Assembly: GCF_946479885.1 (NCBI RefSeq)
Contig: NZ_CAMLHM010000008.1
Location: forward strand, 27,255-91,254
Origin: an uncultured Devosia sp.
Lineage (GTDB): Bacteria > Pseudomonadota > Alphaproteobacteria > Rhizobiales > Devosiaceae
Direction: 5' to 3'
DNA: 64,000 bases
Positions 9,002-18,682 of this stretch are shown one piece after another. The translations under genes were made by a program, and so were the position numbers. Numbering within the stretch: the first letter of the stretch is position 1; every line of letters begins with the position of its first letter. The notes beneath the pieces were generated by a model. The model was given only the letters and a program-made list of their open reading frames with translations, ran no database searches and was not told the DNA's origin.

Positions 9002-9335
9002 CTGCTCGCAAGAGCTATGGCGATAAACTGTCATCGTAATAAACCTTTCGGACCCGGGGGCAGTACCCGGCGCCTCCACCATCTTCCCCCGCAAAGGGGC
9101 AGCCAATGGGGGCGAAACAGGATCGACGAGGGCGTAAAGGGTGTGCTTTTGCTCGGTGAGGTACCACCGTTATCGGTCCAAAACTTATAGTTGCAAATGA
9201 CAACCATAAGGCTCCGGTCGCTCTCGCCGCGTAAGCGGTGCTAGCACTGGGAATTTAAGTCCTCCACCCCTAGCCGGGTGACAGGCGGGGTTCGCAGGCA
9301 CCTGGCAACAGAAGCCTGCACCTTCCCTCACGCCC
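9002..9335 (+). ncRNA. ssrA: tmRNA (ssrA), circularly permuted two-piece type
   Basis: This RNA rescues stalled ribosomes and adds a degradation tag. The order is permuted: the acceptor piece comes first and the coding piece second. The acceptor piece ends with a T-arm (CCGGG stem, GGCAGTA loop, CCCGG) and CGCCTCCACCA, whose CCA is at 9079-9081. After a 26-nt excised loop the coding piece starts at 9108 with GGGGGCG, which pairs with CGCCTCC to form the acceptor stem. It continues AAACAGGATCGACG, the conserved tRNA-like 5' region. The resume codon is GCA at 9193 and the tag reads ANDNHKAPVALAA, ending at the TAA at 9232-9234. A GCAGGC/GCCTGC hairpin lies near 9292-9318. Outer ends are approximate. 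Confidence 0.93.
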
Positions 9336-9418
9336 GCGCCTTTCTCCTTGAAATCTCTTGGAACGTGAGGCTGATATGGACCGTTCGGGATTCTATCCCG
9401 TGAGACTGGAAGGTTCCG

Positions 9419-9910
9419 ATGGCCGAAGATCACATGCGTTACGACATCCTGACCCAGGAAGCCCTGCGCGGCGTCGTGCGCAAAGTGCTGTCCGAAGTGG
9501 CCAAGACGGGCCTCCCCGGCGAACACCACTTCTTCATTTCCTTCGTCACCCGCGCGCCCGGCGTACGCCTGAGCGAGAAATTGCTCGGCCAGTACGACAA
9601 GGAAATGACCATCGTCATCCAGAACCAGTATTGGGACCTCAAGGTCTCCGAGACCGGATTCGAAGTCGGCCTGTCCTTTGACGGCATTCCTGAAACGCTG
9701 GTGATCCCGTTCTCGGCGGTGAAGGGTTTCTTTGACCCCTCCGTGCAATTCGGAATGCAGTTCGACCCCGCAACCGCGCCCGGCGCGGCTGTCACCGAGG
9801 CCAAGGCCGACGCCAGCCTCGAATCGACCGCATCAAGCAGCGCTGACGACACTGCCGAGAAGCCGGGCGAAAAGGTCGTGAGCCTCGACTCCTTCCGCAA
9901 GAAGCCCTGA
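9419..9910 (+). CDS. sspB: Alpha-type SspB, ClpXP adaptor for ssrA-tagged proteins
   Basis: A 163-residue protein of the alphaproteobacterial SspB family, which delivers ssrA-tagged proteins to ClpXP. The conserved core includes LRYDILTQEALRGVV-like start, GLPGEHHFFISFVTRAPGV, IVIQNQYWDLKV, FEVGLSFDGIPE and AVKGFFDPSVQFGMQF. A flexible Ala/Ser/Glu linker leads to a C-terminal EKVVSLDSFRKK, matching the short ClpX-docking tail of the family. The gene lies about 85 nt downstream of tmRNA, whose tag it should recognise. The ATG follows GGAAGG. Confidence 0.9.
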   Translation: MAEDHMRYDILTQEALRGVVRKVLSEVAKTGLPGEHHFFISFVTRAPGVRLSEKLLGQYDKEMTIVIQNQYWDLKVSETGFEVGLSFDGIPETLVIPFSAVKGFFDPSVQFGMQFDPATAPGAAVTEAKADASLESTASSSADDTAEKPGEKVVSLDSFRKKP

Positions 9911-9919
9911 CACCGCCGC

Positions 9920-10144
9920 ATGGACAAGCGTTCCCTGTCCATCTCGGGTCACCGCACGTCCATCGCGCTTGAGCCCGAATTCTGGGCCGCGCTCGAGGCC
10001 ATGGCCGCCGAAAAATCCCAGACCATGGCCGGCCTGATCCGCGACATCGACGAAAACCGCCAGACCGCAAATCTCTCCTCGGCGACCCGGCTCGCCGTGC
10101 TGCGCTGGTATCAGCAGCGCGACGCCGGCCATCCCACAGCTTAG
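9920..10144 (+). CDS. Ribbon-helix-helix domain protein
   Basis: A 74-residue protein: a short basic lead (MDKRSLSISGHRTS), a beta strand (SIALEPEFW), and two helices (AALEAMAAEK, MAGLIRDIDENRQ), ending in SSATRLAVLRWYQQRD. This is the short alphaproteobacterial ribbon-helix-helix type, usually annotated as a DNA-binding or arc-like protein; its target is unknown. It follows sspB by 9 nt, so the two are probably cotranscribed. Its stop overlaps the stop of the convergent AsmA gene by 4 nt. Confidence 0.8.
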   Translation: MDKRSLSISGHRTSIALEPEFWAALEAMAAEKSQTMAGLIRDIDENRQTANLSSATRLAVLRWYQQRDAGHPTA

Positions 10145-13100
10145 AACATCGGCTGGTTCACGCCCGGCCCGATCGGCTGGTTGACCTGCGGCTGCAGACC
10201 CAGATCAAGCGGCGCTTGCGGCTGTGGCGTCGGCAGCGTCTGGATGGACGGGCTGTTCTGCTGCTGCTGTAGCCGTCGCGCCTCTTCCTCCGCCGCCAGC
10301 CGCGCCTGCTCCTCGGCGGCTAGCCGGGCCGCTTCCTCGGCTGCCTTGCGGCGCTGTTCCTCGATCAGGCGGTTGCGTTCCTCCGCCGCGGCGCGTTGCC
10401 GCTCGGCATCCTCGGCCCGCAGGATTTCGAGGCGATCCACTTCGAGCTCGTTGGCCCGCACCAGCACCGCCGCGATCATTTCCTCGAGATCCAGCGTCAC
10501 TACCGGCGCCAGCAGCGTGCCCGCCAGCCTGGTGATGATGCGCGACGTATCGGGGCCGACCAGCCCGCTGGTATCGGCAAAATCGCGCGGCGTCATGACG
10601 AAGCTGCCACCCAGTCCCAGATCGGCCAAGGTGAGGTTGACGTCGCCTTCAAGGCGCGCGCCGGCACCGTCGACAATGAAATTGGCGAGCCGCACGACGC
10701 CCCCGGCCATAGTGAAGGCGCCCGTGGCGCTGGGGGCAGTGAAGACTCCCTGCCCCAGCGCCAGCCCCATGATGGCGCCCATCGCATCGGGCTCCATGGT
10801 GAGGACATCATCAAGCCCGGCGATCGTCGGATAGACTTGGGGCGACAACTGCTCCACCGAAAGTCCGGTCAGCGTGAGATTGCCCTCGCCGGCCATTGCG
10901 GCCATCACCTCGGCAAGGCTGGCGCCCGTTCCCTCGAACTGCACGCCGCCATCAAGCAGCCCGCCAATCATGTAGTTGAGAGCCGGGGGCGCAATCAGCT
11001 CGATCGGCGTGGCGGCTATGCTGAGGCGTCCGCTCACCGTCTTGTCGGTCAGCGGGCCAGCACAGCAGACTGCGACATCCAGACTGACCGTGCCCAGGTC
11101 GGCCACCGCCTTGAACCGGGCCAACCGCGTCCGCGTCTCGTCCCAGCTCAGCTCGAAACTGGTCTTGCCCAGCCGCTCGGCCTCTCCGGCGGCCAGTGCG
11201 CCCGCGGTCACGCTGACCGTACCACGGGTATGTCGCTCGTCTCCGGCGAGGCTGATTGGCCCATCGGGCCACGTGCCGTTCCCGGCCACCAGCGCCGCCG
11301 GACCGAACAGCGTGGCCGCCAGTCCCTCGACCGAAACCAGATCGACCGCAAGTTCACCCGCCACCACGGCACTGGTGCCGGTGCGCGACAGCGACAGATC
11401 GCCAGTGAACCCGACCTCGCCTGATGTGCCGGTGATGTCGGTCAACCGGGCCAGGTCTGCGCCCTCGAAATGGAGTTGCGCGCTACCCTTGGCCGCGGGC
11501 AGCGCCATGCCGCTTGCCCCCACCATTCCGGCCAGTCCGCCGGCCTGGGAGAGCGCCACATCGAGCGTACCGGTCCCCTGGACTTCGCCATCGTCCAGCG
11601 ACAGCAGGTTTCCGGCATAGCTGATGCTCTCATCGCCCAGGCTTGCGGTGATGCTGGCATCGAGGCTGTTGCTCGGAGAGCCCTCGACACTGACGCTGAC
11701 GAGCATCGAGCCTTCGCCACCGAACAGGGTGGTGTCGCCCAAGCCCAGTTGCCGGGTCAGCCCGGCACTGTCGGTGGATTCAAGCCCGGCCGTCACCTGG
11801 AGGGGCGCGCTGGCCAGTGCGATAATCCCGCCATCGAGCCCCGCCCGCAGGTTGAGCTCACCCGCGCCCAGCGAGCCGGCAAGCGTCACTGTCTGGCTGC
11901 CGTCCTGGGGTTTGCCGAGGTCGACCAGCAGGTTTGCTGGCGCCGAAAGCGCGAGGAAATCGCGCCAGCTCTGCGGCGCATCCAGCAGGTCGTAAAGCCC
12001 CACCAGCGCCGGAGCGTCGCCCGCATCGATCTTCACCATGCCGGAGCCGGAGATATCGGGTTCTGCCGCCGTGCCGCCGGCCGTCAGGGTGGCGTCAAAG
12101 CCAACGCCGCCCCAATCTTCCGCCGACAATCGGGAGAAGCTGATCTCATCCTGGCGCCACTGGCCCTCGGCGACGAGGCCGGTCCCGTCCAATCCAAAAA
12201 CGCGCGCCCCTTTGCCGGTCAATGAGAAGCTTCCCAAGGGAAAGCTCACGCCAAAGGTCGGCTCCGCCACGATCCTGGGCAGCAGCGCACCCACCAGGGC
12301 GCTGCCCCGCTCACCCAGTTCGTCGAAATGGGCGACCAGATCGAGCCGCTTTTCCTCGCCGAAGCCCAGCCGCAATTCGAGCGCATGCGGGCGCCCGTTC
12401 AGCGTCAGCACGCCACCGACCAGCCCCAGGGCGTCCCCGCCCAGCATGACCTGCCCGCTCAGCGCACCCGGCTCGTTGAACAGCAGGTTGTTTTCATCCG
12501 GCTTCCGCCACAGGGCCGCCAGCCCGTCGAGCCGGGCGCTGGTCAGCGAAACATTGCCGCGAAACGACGGACGGCCGTTATCGCTGGCCACTTGCCCGGT
12601 CACCTGCAATTCGGTGTCACCAGGCAATTGCCCGGTAAATTGCTCGATCTGCCAGGTGGCCCCGTCGGTCCTGGCATCCATCCGCACATTGCGCAGGGCA
12701 AAGCCGCGCAGGCCAACCTCGGCCAGATCGATCCCCACCCGGCCAGCCATGGGCGGCATGATCGGCGCCGGCAGCTCCGCCAGCAGCCGCACGGCCTCAT
12801 AGGGCAGCGTGCTCGCATCCTCCTTGGCGTCGCGCGGCGGCAGCGAGAAGACGCCGCCCGAAATCACCGCATCGAAGCTCCTGACATCGCCCAACTGGAC
12901 GCTCGCGGCCCCCGTCAGCCGCGTACCGGCCCGATTTTCGTCAGGGCGCAGGGTATAGCCCGAGAGCACGATCCGGTCCGTCGAGCCGGTGACCTTGCTT
13001 TCAAGCACCAGGTCGCCACGAATTTCGGTCGCCGCATCGGCCGCCGGCGGCGCCTGCCGATAAATCAGGTCGCCATCGAATTTTGGCGCCATGCCGGGTT

Positions 13101-13770
13101 CCAGCAGGCCTTCGAGCGAGAGTGAAAACGCGCCCGACTGCGGCTCGAGGAACAGCGACACGCGCGATTTGCCAGCCGCATCGAGGGCGCTGGAATTGAA
13201 CCTGATAGAATAGGGTTCATTGCCCTGGCTGCCACTGCCCTGGAAGGAAAACGGCCCGCTGAAATCGGCGAGGCGCAACTCGCCGCTGACATCGTCGGCC
13301 ACAACAGTCTCGCCCGAGCGGCGATCCATCAGCCGCACGGTGGCGCCCTCGATGGTGGTCCGCCCCAGCCCGACGCCACCCGATCCTGCGGCGAGGCTCA
13401 CGCCGCTACCGAAAAACCCGCTTTCATCGATGCTGAAATCGATCACCGGCTGGCGCAGCACCAGGCGCGTGACGTTGTAGTTGTCGCGCAGGAAATCCAT
13501 CAGCGAGAACTCGGCCTCGACGCTGTCCACCGTCGCTGCCGGTTCGTCGGCCGGCCCCACCAGCACATCGGAAAAGCGCAGCCGCGGCTGCGGCAGCAGC
13601 GTGAAGTCGATGTCGCCGCGCACCGTCACCGGCGTGCCAAGCATGTCGGTCGCCAGTTCCTCCATCCGCCCGCGATAATCGCTCCAGCGCACGAAATTGG
13701 GCGCGATGAACGCACCGGCGAGCACGATGATCGCCAGCATGCCGACGATGATGTAGATGCGGTTCAGCAC
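10141..13770 (-). CDS. AsmA-family protein with C-terminal coiled coil
   Basis: A 1209-residue envelope protein. It has an N-terminal membrane anchor (residues about 4-26, IYIIVGMLAIIVLAGAF) followed by the AsmA N-terminal signature (APNFVRWSDYRGRMEELATDML, then GTPVTVRGDIDF). A long repetitive beta-rich body follows, and a C-terminal AsmA_2-like segment around 1000-1100 (ANFIVDGAGARLEGDVNLTL). Family members resemble VPS13-type lipid conduits and are tied to outer-membrane lipid homeostasis. Unusually, the last 110 residues form an Ala/Glu/Arg coiled coil (EEQRRKAAEEAARLAAEEQ) followed by a Pro/Gln-rich tail. It is monocistronic by position. Confidence 0.87.
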   Translation of the reverse strand: MLNRIYIIVGMLAIIVLAGAFIAPNFVRWSDYRGRMEELATDMLGTPVTVRGDIDFTLLPQPRLRFSDVLVGPADEPAATVDSVEAEFSLMDFLRDNYNVTRLVLRQPVIDFSIDESGFFGSGVSLAAGSGGVGLGRTTIEGATVRLMDRRSGETVVADDVSGELRLADFSGPFSFQGSGSQGNEPYSIRFNSSALDAAGKSRVSLFLEPQSGAFSLSLEGLLEPGMAPKFDGDLIYRQAPPAADAATEIRGDLVLESKVTGSTDRIVLSGYTLRPDENRAGTRLTGAASVQLGDVRSFDAVISGGVFSLPPRDAKEDASTLPYEAVRLLAELPAPIMPPMAGRVGIDLAEVGLRGFALRNVRMDARTDGATWQIEQFTGQLPGDTELQVTGQVASDNGRPSFRGNVSLTSARLDGLAALWRKPDENNLLFNEPGALSGQVMLGGDALGLVGGVLTLNGRPHALELRLGFGEEKRLDLVAHFDELGERGSALVGALLPRIVAEPTFGVSFPLGSFSLTGKGARVFGLDGTGLVAEGQWRQDEISFSRLSAEDWGGVGFDATLTAGGTAAEPDISGSGMVKIDAGDAPALVGLYDLLDAPQSWRDFLALSAPANLLVDLGKPQDGSQTVTLAGSLGAGELNLRAGLDGGIIALASAPLQVTAGLESTDSAGLTRQLGLGDTTLFGGEGSMLVSVSVEGSPSNSLDASITASLGDESISYAGNLLSLDDGEVQGTGTLDVALSQAGGLAGMVGASGMALPAAKGSAQLHFEGADLARLTDITGTSGEVGFTGDLSLSRTGTSAVVAGELAVDLVSVEGLAATLFGPAALVAGNGTWPDGPISLAGDERHTRGTVSVTAGALAAGEAERLGKTSFELSWDETRTRLARFKAVADLGTVSLDVAVCCAGPLTDKTVSGRLSIAATPIELIAPPALNYMIGGLLDGGVQFEGTGASLAEVMAAMAGEGNLTLTGLSVEQLSPQVYPTIAGLDDVLTMEPDAMGAIMGLALGQGVFTAPSATGAFTMAGGVVRLANFIVDGAGARLEGDVNLTLADLGLGGSFVMTPRDFADTSGLVGPDTSRIITRLAGTLLAPVVTLDLEEMIAAVLVRANELEVDRLEILRAEDAERQRAAAEERNRLIEEQRRKAAEEAARLAAEEQARLAAEEEARRLQQQQNSPSIQTLPTPQPQAPLDLGLQPQVNQPIGPGVNQPMF

Positions 13771-13910
13771 TGCGCGTGGTCACCCGATTGCCCGCGGCAG
13801 AGTGTAGGCAAGCGCGCGGTCCGCGCAACCCCGCCATTGCCTTGAATAGACATATAGATTTCGGCCAAAACCGGCATGGCGCGATCACGTGTCGGTCATG
13901 AGGCACAAAA

Positions 13911-13940
13911 GCAGGCGGCCGGCCCCTTGGGACCGGCTGC
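13911..13940 (-). terminator. Possible terminator after the phytase-like gene
   Basis: An inverted repeat GCCGGCCCC/GGGACCGGC (13918-13937, one G-T pair) is flanked by outer GCAG/CTGC. On the minus strand it is followed by a short GCTTTTG, only a weak U-tract. It lies about 20 nt past the stop at 13962. Confidence 0.4.
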
Positions 13941-13961
13941 TCATCACGGTTTCAGGTGGCG

Positions 13962-16136
13962 CTAGAGGGCGCCGACCGACCAGAAGAAGGTCTCGCCCGA
14001 GCTGTCGTCCACGCCGTCATTGTCGGTGATGACGAAGCCGTTGCCTGCGGCGTCGATGGCGAGGCTCTCCACCTTGTCGACCACATAGCCATTGTTGGCC
14101 TTGAGGTCGGGAACCAGGTCGCGCACCAGGTCCTTGCTGACGACGGGCAGTTCGCCACCGAGCGGCGCCGCGACCAGTTCGCTCACCGGCACGCGGTAGA
14201 TCGCCTTGAGGCCAGCCTTGCCGGCGATCTGGTTGTCGCGCTCGATGACATAGACATAGTCGCCATGCGCGGTGATTTCGCTGAGGCCGACCCAGCCGCC
14301 TTCCGGCGCCGCTTCCAGCGGGTAGCTGACTGCGCCCCATTCGCCGGCGGACGGCTTGTACGAAACCAGCTTCACGAAGCCCTTCTCGTCGTCCTTCCAT
14401 TCGCGCTGGATGGCGATCCACAGGGTGAGATCGTCACCGCTGCCGATGGCGGTCACGCCTTCGGTGCCCGAACGGGTCTCGCCGGCCAGCAATTCCGCCG
14501 GGAAAGCGATCTCTTCCTTGATCTCGCCCTCGGCATTGACGTGGAACAGCGCATGCGGCCGCAGCTTGGCGGTATCGCCTTCCGAGCCGAGCCAGAAGCC
14601 ACCTTCGCCATCGAGCGTGATGCCTTCGAGGTCGAGCTTCTGCGCAGCATCGCCGCCGCGGGTGATCACGGTTTTCTTGACGATGCGGGCCGGTTTGGCC
14701 GTCGCATCGATCTCGTAGATCGCCGGAGCGCCGCTCAGCACGCTGTCGCTGACCGCATAGAGGATGCCGGGCTTTTCCGCATCGGCAACGGCGCCGGAAA
14801 TGGCGGCCCAGCCGATTGGATGGCCGTCTTCGCCCAGCTCGGACACGAGCTGCGGATAGGCGGCTTCGCCCTCGGCCAGCTCATAGAGCATCACATGCGA
14901 ACCGCCCAGGCCGTCGGCCCGCAGGTCCACTTCATTGGCCGTGGCCAAGAGGTTACGCTCGGCAATGGCAACCAGGCCTTCCGGCGAGATGCCCGAAGGA
15001 ACCGACTGCACATATTCGGGCTCGGCCCCGGTATCCTTGTAGATGGCGATCAGCGACGAACGCTCTTCGGCGATGAAGATATACTGGCTGTCGCCGAAGG
15101 TCGCGACTTCGAGGCCTTCCGGCTCGACGCCCTTCTTGTTGCGGGCATCGGGGTAATGGCCGAGCAGCGCCGCCTGCACGTCGAGCGCATTGCCCGAATC
15201 GAACAGCACCGTGCCGTCGCGGCCGAAAATGGTAAAGCCACGCGAGCCACCATCGAGGTCACCCTCGTTGGCGACGACGAGGCGCTCATTGTCGAGCCAC
15301 TTCACCGCGTCGGGTTCGCGCGGCACCGCATCCTTGCTGCCCGAGAAGTCGATGACGCCGTCCTTCTTGGTGTCGACACCCTCAACGGCGGTCGCGCCAG
15401 CCGAGAAGCCGCCGGTCACCGTGCCGGTCTTGGCATCGACGATGACGATCCAGTTGTTTTCCTGCAGCGTCACCGCCACTTCGTCGGCCTCGTTGAACGA
15501 CACGAATTCGACTTCGGCGTCGTCGGGCGCGACTTCAGAGAGCCCCGTCAGTTCGACCCTCTTGATGCCGGCTTCGGTCACTGCGCCATCGGTCAGCGTG
15601 ACCAGGGTCAGCCAACCCGAGGGGGCCTGCGGAATGGCGCCGTCATTGACGTCCTCGTCGCGCTCGTTTTCGATCGCGATGGCGAGAATGGTATTGTCCT
15701 TGTTGTGGGCGATTGAATCCGGCTGGCCGCCCAGCTCGAACTCGCCATCAACGGCCTTGGTGGCGATATCGACCACGACCAGCTTGCCGGTCTGGTTGAT
15801 GAAATCTGCGCGGGTATTGACGGCCACATAGGCCTTGCCGCCGATGACGGTCACCGAGGTGGGCTCGCCGCCCATGTCGATGAAACCGCCCTGCTTGGGC
15901 GCCTTGGCGTCGGTGATGTCGACAAAGCCGATGCCACCGGCCGGGCTGTCCGAATAGATCAGCGTCATGCCATCATCGGTGGCGGTGATGATTTCGGCCG
16001 ACGAGGTCTCGGCTTCGGGATTGTTGAGTTCGACCGGAAAGCTGGCGATGCGGTTGAACGTTTAGGCGGCAGCGACCGACGCCGTGCCGGCAAGCAGCGT
16101 GGCGGTCAGCGCAAGCAATGATCTGGATGAAAACAT
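13962..16136 (-). CDS. Secreted phytase-like/choice-of-anchor beta-propeller protein, interrupted by an in-frame TAA
   Basis: The start at 16136 gives a signal peptide (MFSSRSLLALTATLLAGTAS then VAAA), then codon 25 is TAA at 16062-16064. The same frame continues immediately as TFNRIASFPVELNNPEAE and stays open to 13962. The mature region has an N-terminal beta-propeller (GFVDITDAKAPKQGG, AVKWLDNERLVVANEGDL) and a C-terminal esterase-like phytase domain (KLDLEGITLDGEGGFWLGSE, GYVVDKVESLAIDAAGNGF). Uninterrupted it would be 724 residues. A restart at the ATG at 15968 would lose the export signal. Either a nonsense mutation (for example GAA to TAA) or a base error explains this; the function is probably lost if real. 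Confidence 0.8.
16062..16064 (-). other. In-frame premature stop codon (TAA)
   Basis: Codon 25 counted from the ATG at 16136, directly after the ASVAAA signal-peptidase site. No frame change is needed on either side, so one base substitution would restore the gene. Confidence 0.85.
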
Positions 16137-16338
16137 GATGGTGCCCCTGTTGTAGCCGGTCTCGCTTAGGGCTGCCGCAATACACTCCGATGACGCCGAT
16201 ATGACCGATCCGTGACGGGTCGCCGTTCTATACACCGGGCCCGCCAATCCCTATATTGCCGACGAGAACAAAATAAGATTCGTCAATCCCCGCGCCGCGT
16301 CTGCCGGTCCCGGTACGCAGCGATGGAAAGGCCCCTGA

Positions 16339-18681
16339 ATGCCCGGCAAAGCCCACAATATCGACCGCCCGTCCGCCGGAGCAATCACCAGCCAGTTCGG
16401 CCGGTCGCAACCGGCGCCGGACTACCTCAAGGGCCTCAATGACGAACAGCGCGATGCGGTCCTCAGCACGGAAGGCCCGTTGTTGGTGCTGGCCGGCGCC
16501 GGCACCGGCAAGACCCGCGTGCTGACAACCCGCATCGCCCATATCATCAATTCCAAACTGGCCTGGCCGTCCGAAATTCTTGCGGTGACCTTCACCAACA
16601 AGGCGGCCCGCGAAATGAAGGAGCGCATCGAAAAGTCGGTGCCGCGCCTGGACTCAATGCCCTGGATGGGCACGTTCCACTCCATCGGTGCGCGCATCCT
16701 GCGTCGCCATGCCGAACTGGTCGACCTCAAATCCGACTTCACCATTCTCGACACCGACGACCAGATCCGCCTGATCAAGCAGTTGCTCGACGCCGAGAAT
16801 ATCGACGAAAAGCGCTGGCCCGCCCGTCAATTCGCCGGGATGATGGACACCTGGAAGAACCGGGGCCTCTTGCCCAAGGACGTCTCGCCAGCCGATAGCG
16901 GCTCCTATGCCAATGGCCGCGGCGCCAAGCTCTATGCCGATTACCAGGCACGGCTGAAGGTGCTCAACGCCGCCGATTTCGGCGATCTGCTGCTCGAAAA
17001 TATCCGCCTGTTCCGCGAATATCCTGACGTGCTGGCCGACTATCACCGCCGCTTCAAATACATGCTGGTGGACGAATATCAGGACAGCAACGTCGCCCAG
17101 TATCTCTGGCTGCGACTGCTGGCTCAGGGCAAACCGGCCAGCGAAGCCAATATCTGCGTCGTCGGCGATGACGACCAATCCATCTACGGCTGGCGCGGCG
17201 CCGAAGTGGACAACATCCTGCGCTTCGAAAAGGACTTCCCCGGCGCCAAGGTCATCAAGCTTGAGCGCAACTACCGCTCCACTGGCAACATCCTCAAGGC
17301 GGCCTCCGCCGTTATCGCCGTCAATGAAGATCGCCTGGGCAAGACGCTGCACAACGATTCCGTCGCCCCCGGCGAGCTGCTGTCGGTCACCTCGCTGTGG
17401 GACAGCGAGGAAGAGGCGCGCACCGTCGGCGAGGAGATCGAGGATTACCAGCGGGCGGGCGAAACGCTCAACTCCATGGCCATTCTCGTCCGCGCCTCGC
17501 ACCAGATGCGCTCCTTCGAAGAACGTTTCATCACGCTGGGGCTGAATTATCGCGTCATCGGCGGCCCGCGCTTCTACGAGCGCAAGGAAATCCGCGACGC
17601 CATCGCCTATCTGCGGGTGGTGTCCAATCCGTCAGATGCTCTGAGCTTCGAGCGCATCGTCAACACCCCCAAGCGCGGGCTGGGCGACAGCACCATCCAG
17701 ATTCTCCACAACACGTCTCGATCGGCCGGCGTCTCGCTGCTGGCCGCCACGCGCATGCTGCTGGAAACCGAAGACCTCAAGCCCAAGCAGCGTACCACCC
17801 TGCGCGAGTTGGTAGGCCAGTTCGACAACTGGTCGAGCCGCCTGCAATCCCTGCCCCATTACGAACTCGCCGAGCAGATCCTCGACGAGAGCGGCTACAC
17901 GGCCATGTGGCAGGCCGACAAATCCCCGGACTCGCCGGGGCGCCTCGAAAACCTCAAGGAACTCGTGCGCTCGATGGAAGAGTTCGAGACGCTGGGCGGC
18001 TTTCTCGAACACATCTCGCTGGTGATGGATCGCGACACGGCCGAGGCCGAAGACGCCGTCTCCATCATGACGCTGCATTCAGCCAAGGGGCTGGAATTCG
18101 ACACCGTCTTCCTGCCCGGCTGGGAGGAAGGCCTGTTCCCCAGCCAGCGCACCATGGACGAGAGTGGCCGTGCCGGCCTCGAGGAAGAACGGCGCCTGGC
18201 CTATGTCGGCATCACCCGCGCCCGCAAGCGCGCCCGCCTGTCGGTGGCGCAGAACCGCCGCATCAATGGCCTCTGGCAGTCCGCCATTCCCAGCCGCTTC
18301 CTCGACGAGCTCCCGGCCGATGCCGTCGAGGTCAAGGATACCGGCTCGTCCTATGGTGGCTACGGCTATGGCGGTGGCGCCACCTCGCGCTTCAACAAGG
18401 CCGACCCGTTCGAGAGCGTCTACGAAACGCCCGGCTGGCAGCGCGCTCGCGCCCAGCAGTCGAGCCGCAAGAGCGCCGGCCCCCTGACCATCGAGGGCGA
18501 CCTCGTCGCCCGCTCGGTCGACCTGGGCAATGACCGCTCCGCCTTCAGCCTCGGCGAACGCGTCTTCCACCTCAAATTCGGCTACGGCGCCATCGTCGAT
18601 ATCGAGGGCAACAAGCTCAGCATCGAATTCGAAAAAGCCGGTCGCAAGAAGGTGCTGGAGAGCTTTATCAAGAAGGGGTGA
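16339..18681 (+). CDS. uvrD: ATP-dependent DNA helicase UvrD/PcrA
   Basis: A superfamily 1A 3'-5' helicase for nucleotide-excision and mismatch repair and for clearing DNA-bound complexes. The 780-residue product has Walker A GAGTGKT (53-59), the TFTNKAAREM motif Ia, Walker B DEYQDSN, motif III GDDDQSIYGWRGA, motif IV region NYRSTGNIL, motif V TLHSAKGLEFDTVFLPG and motif VI VGITRARKRA. A Gly/Tyr-rich linker leads to a C-terminal Tudor-like domain (GERVFHLKFGYGAIVDIEG). The last 57 codons and stop lie in a 172-bp segment repeated 1249 bp downstream. The ATG at 16339 follows a GGAAAGG. The gene is intact. Confidence 0.95.
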   Translation: MPGKAHNIDRPSAGAITSQFGRSQPAPDYLKGLNDEQRDAVLSTEGPLLVLAGAGTGKTRVLTTRIAHIINSKLAWPSEILAVTFTNKAAREMKERIEKSVPRLDSMPWMGTFHSIGARILRRHAELVDLKSDFTILDTDDQIRLIKQLLDAENIDEKRWPARQFAGMMDTWKNRGLLPKDVSPADSGSYANGRGAKLYADYQARLKVLNAADFGDLLLENIRLFREYPDVLADYHRRFKYMLVDEYQDSNVAQYLWLRLLAQGKPASEANICVVGDDDQSIYGWRGAEVDNILRFEKDFPGAKVIKLERNYRSTGNILKAASAVIAVNEDRLGKTLHNDSVAPGELLSVTSLWDSEEEARTVGEEIEDYQRAGETLNSMAILVRASHQMRSFEERFITLGLNYRVIGGPRFYERKEIRDAIAYLRVVSNPSDALSFERIVNTPKRGLGDSTIQILHNTSRSAGVSLLAATRMLLETEDLKPKQRTTLRELVGQFDNWSSRLQSLPHYELAEQILDESGYTAMWQADKSPDSPGRLENLKELVRSMEEFETLGGFLEHISLVMDRDTAEAEDAVSIMTLHSAKGLEFDTVFLPGWEEGLFPSQRTMDESGRAGLEEERRLAYVGITRARKRARLSVAQNRRINGLWQSAIPSRFLDELPADAVEVKDTGSSYGGYGYGGGATSRFNKADPFESVYETPGWQRARAQQSSRKSAGPLTIEGDLVARSVDLGNDRSAFSLGERVFHLKFGYGAIVDIEGNKLSIEFEKAGRKKVLESFIKKG
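18510..18681 (+). repeat. 172-bp direct repeat, copy 1 (in-frame 3' end of uvrD)
   Basis: Bases 18510-18681 recur at 19759-19930 with a single difference (C at 18534, T at 19783, a synonymous Asp codon change). Identity starts at CCGCTCGGTCGACC and ends exactly at the TGA of uvrD. This copy supplies the working C-terminal domain of UvrD. Confidence 0.95.
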
Positions 18682-18682
18682 G

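Noticed and set aside
13956..15716. 586-codon plus-strand frame opposite the phytase-like gene
   Set aside because: Composition typical of an antisense shadow; the minus-strand frame has recognisable domains.
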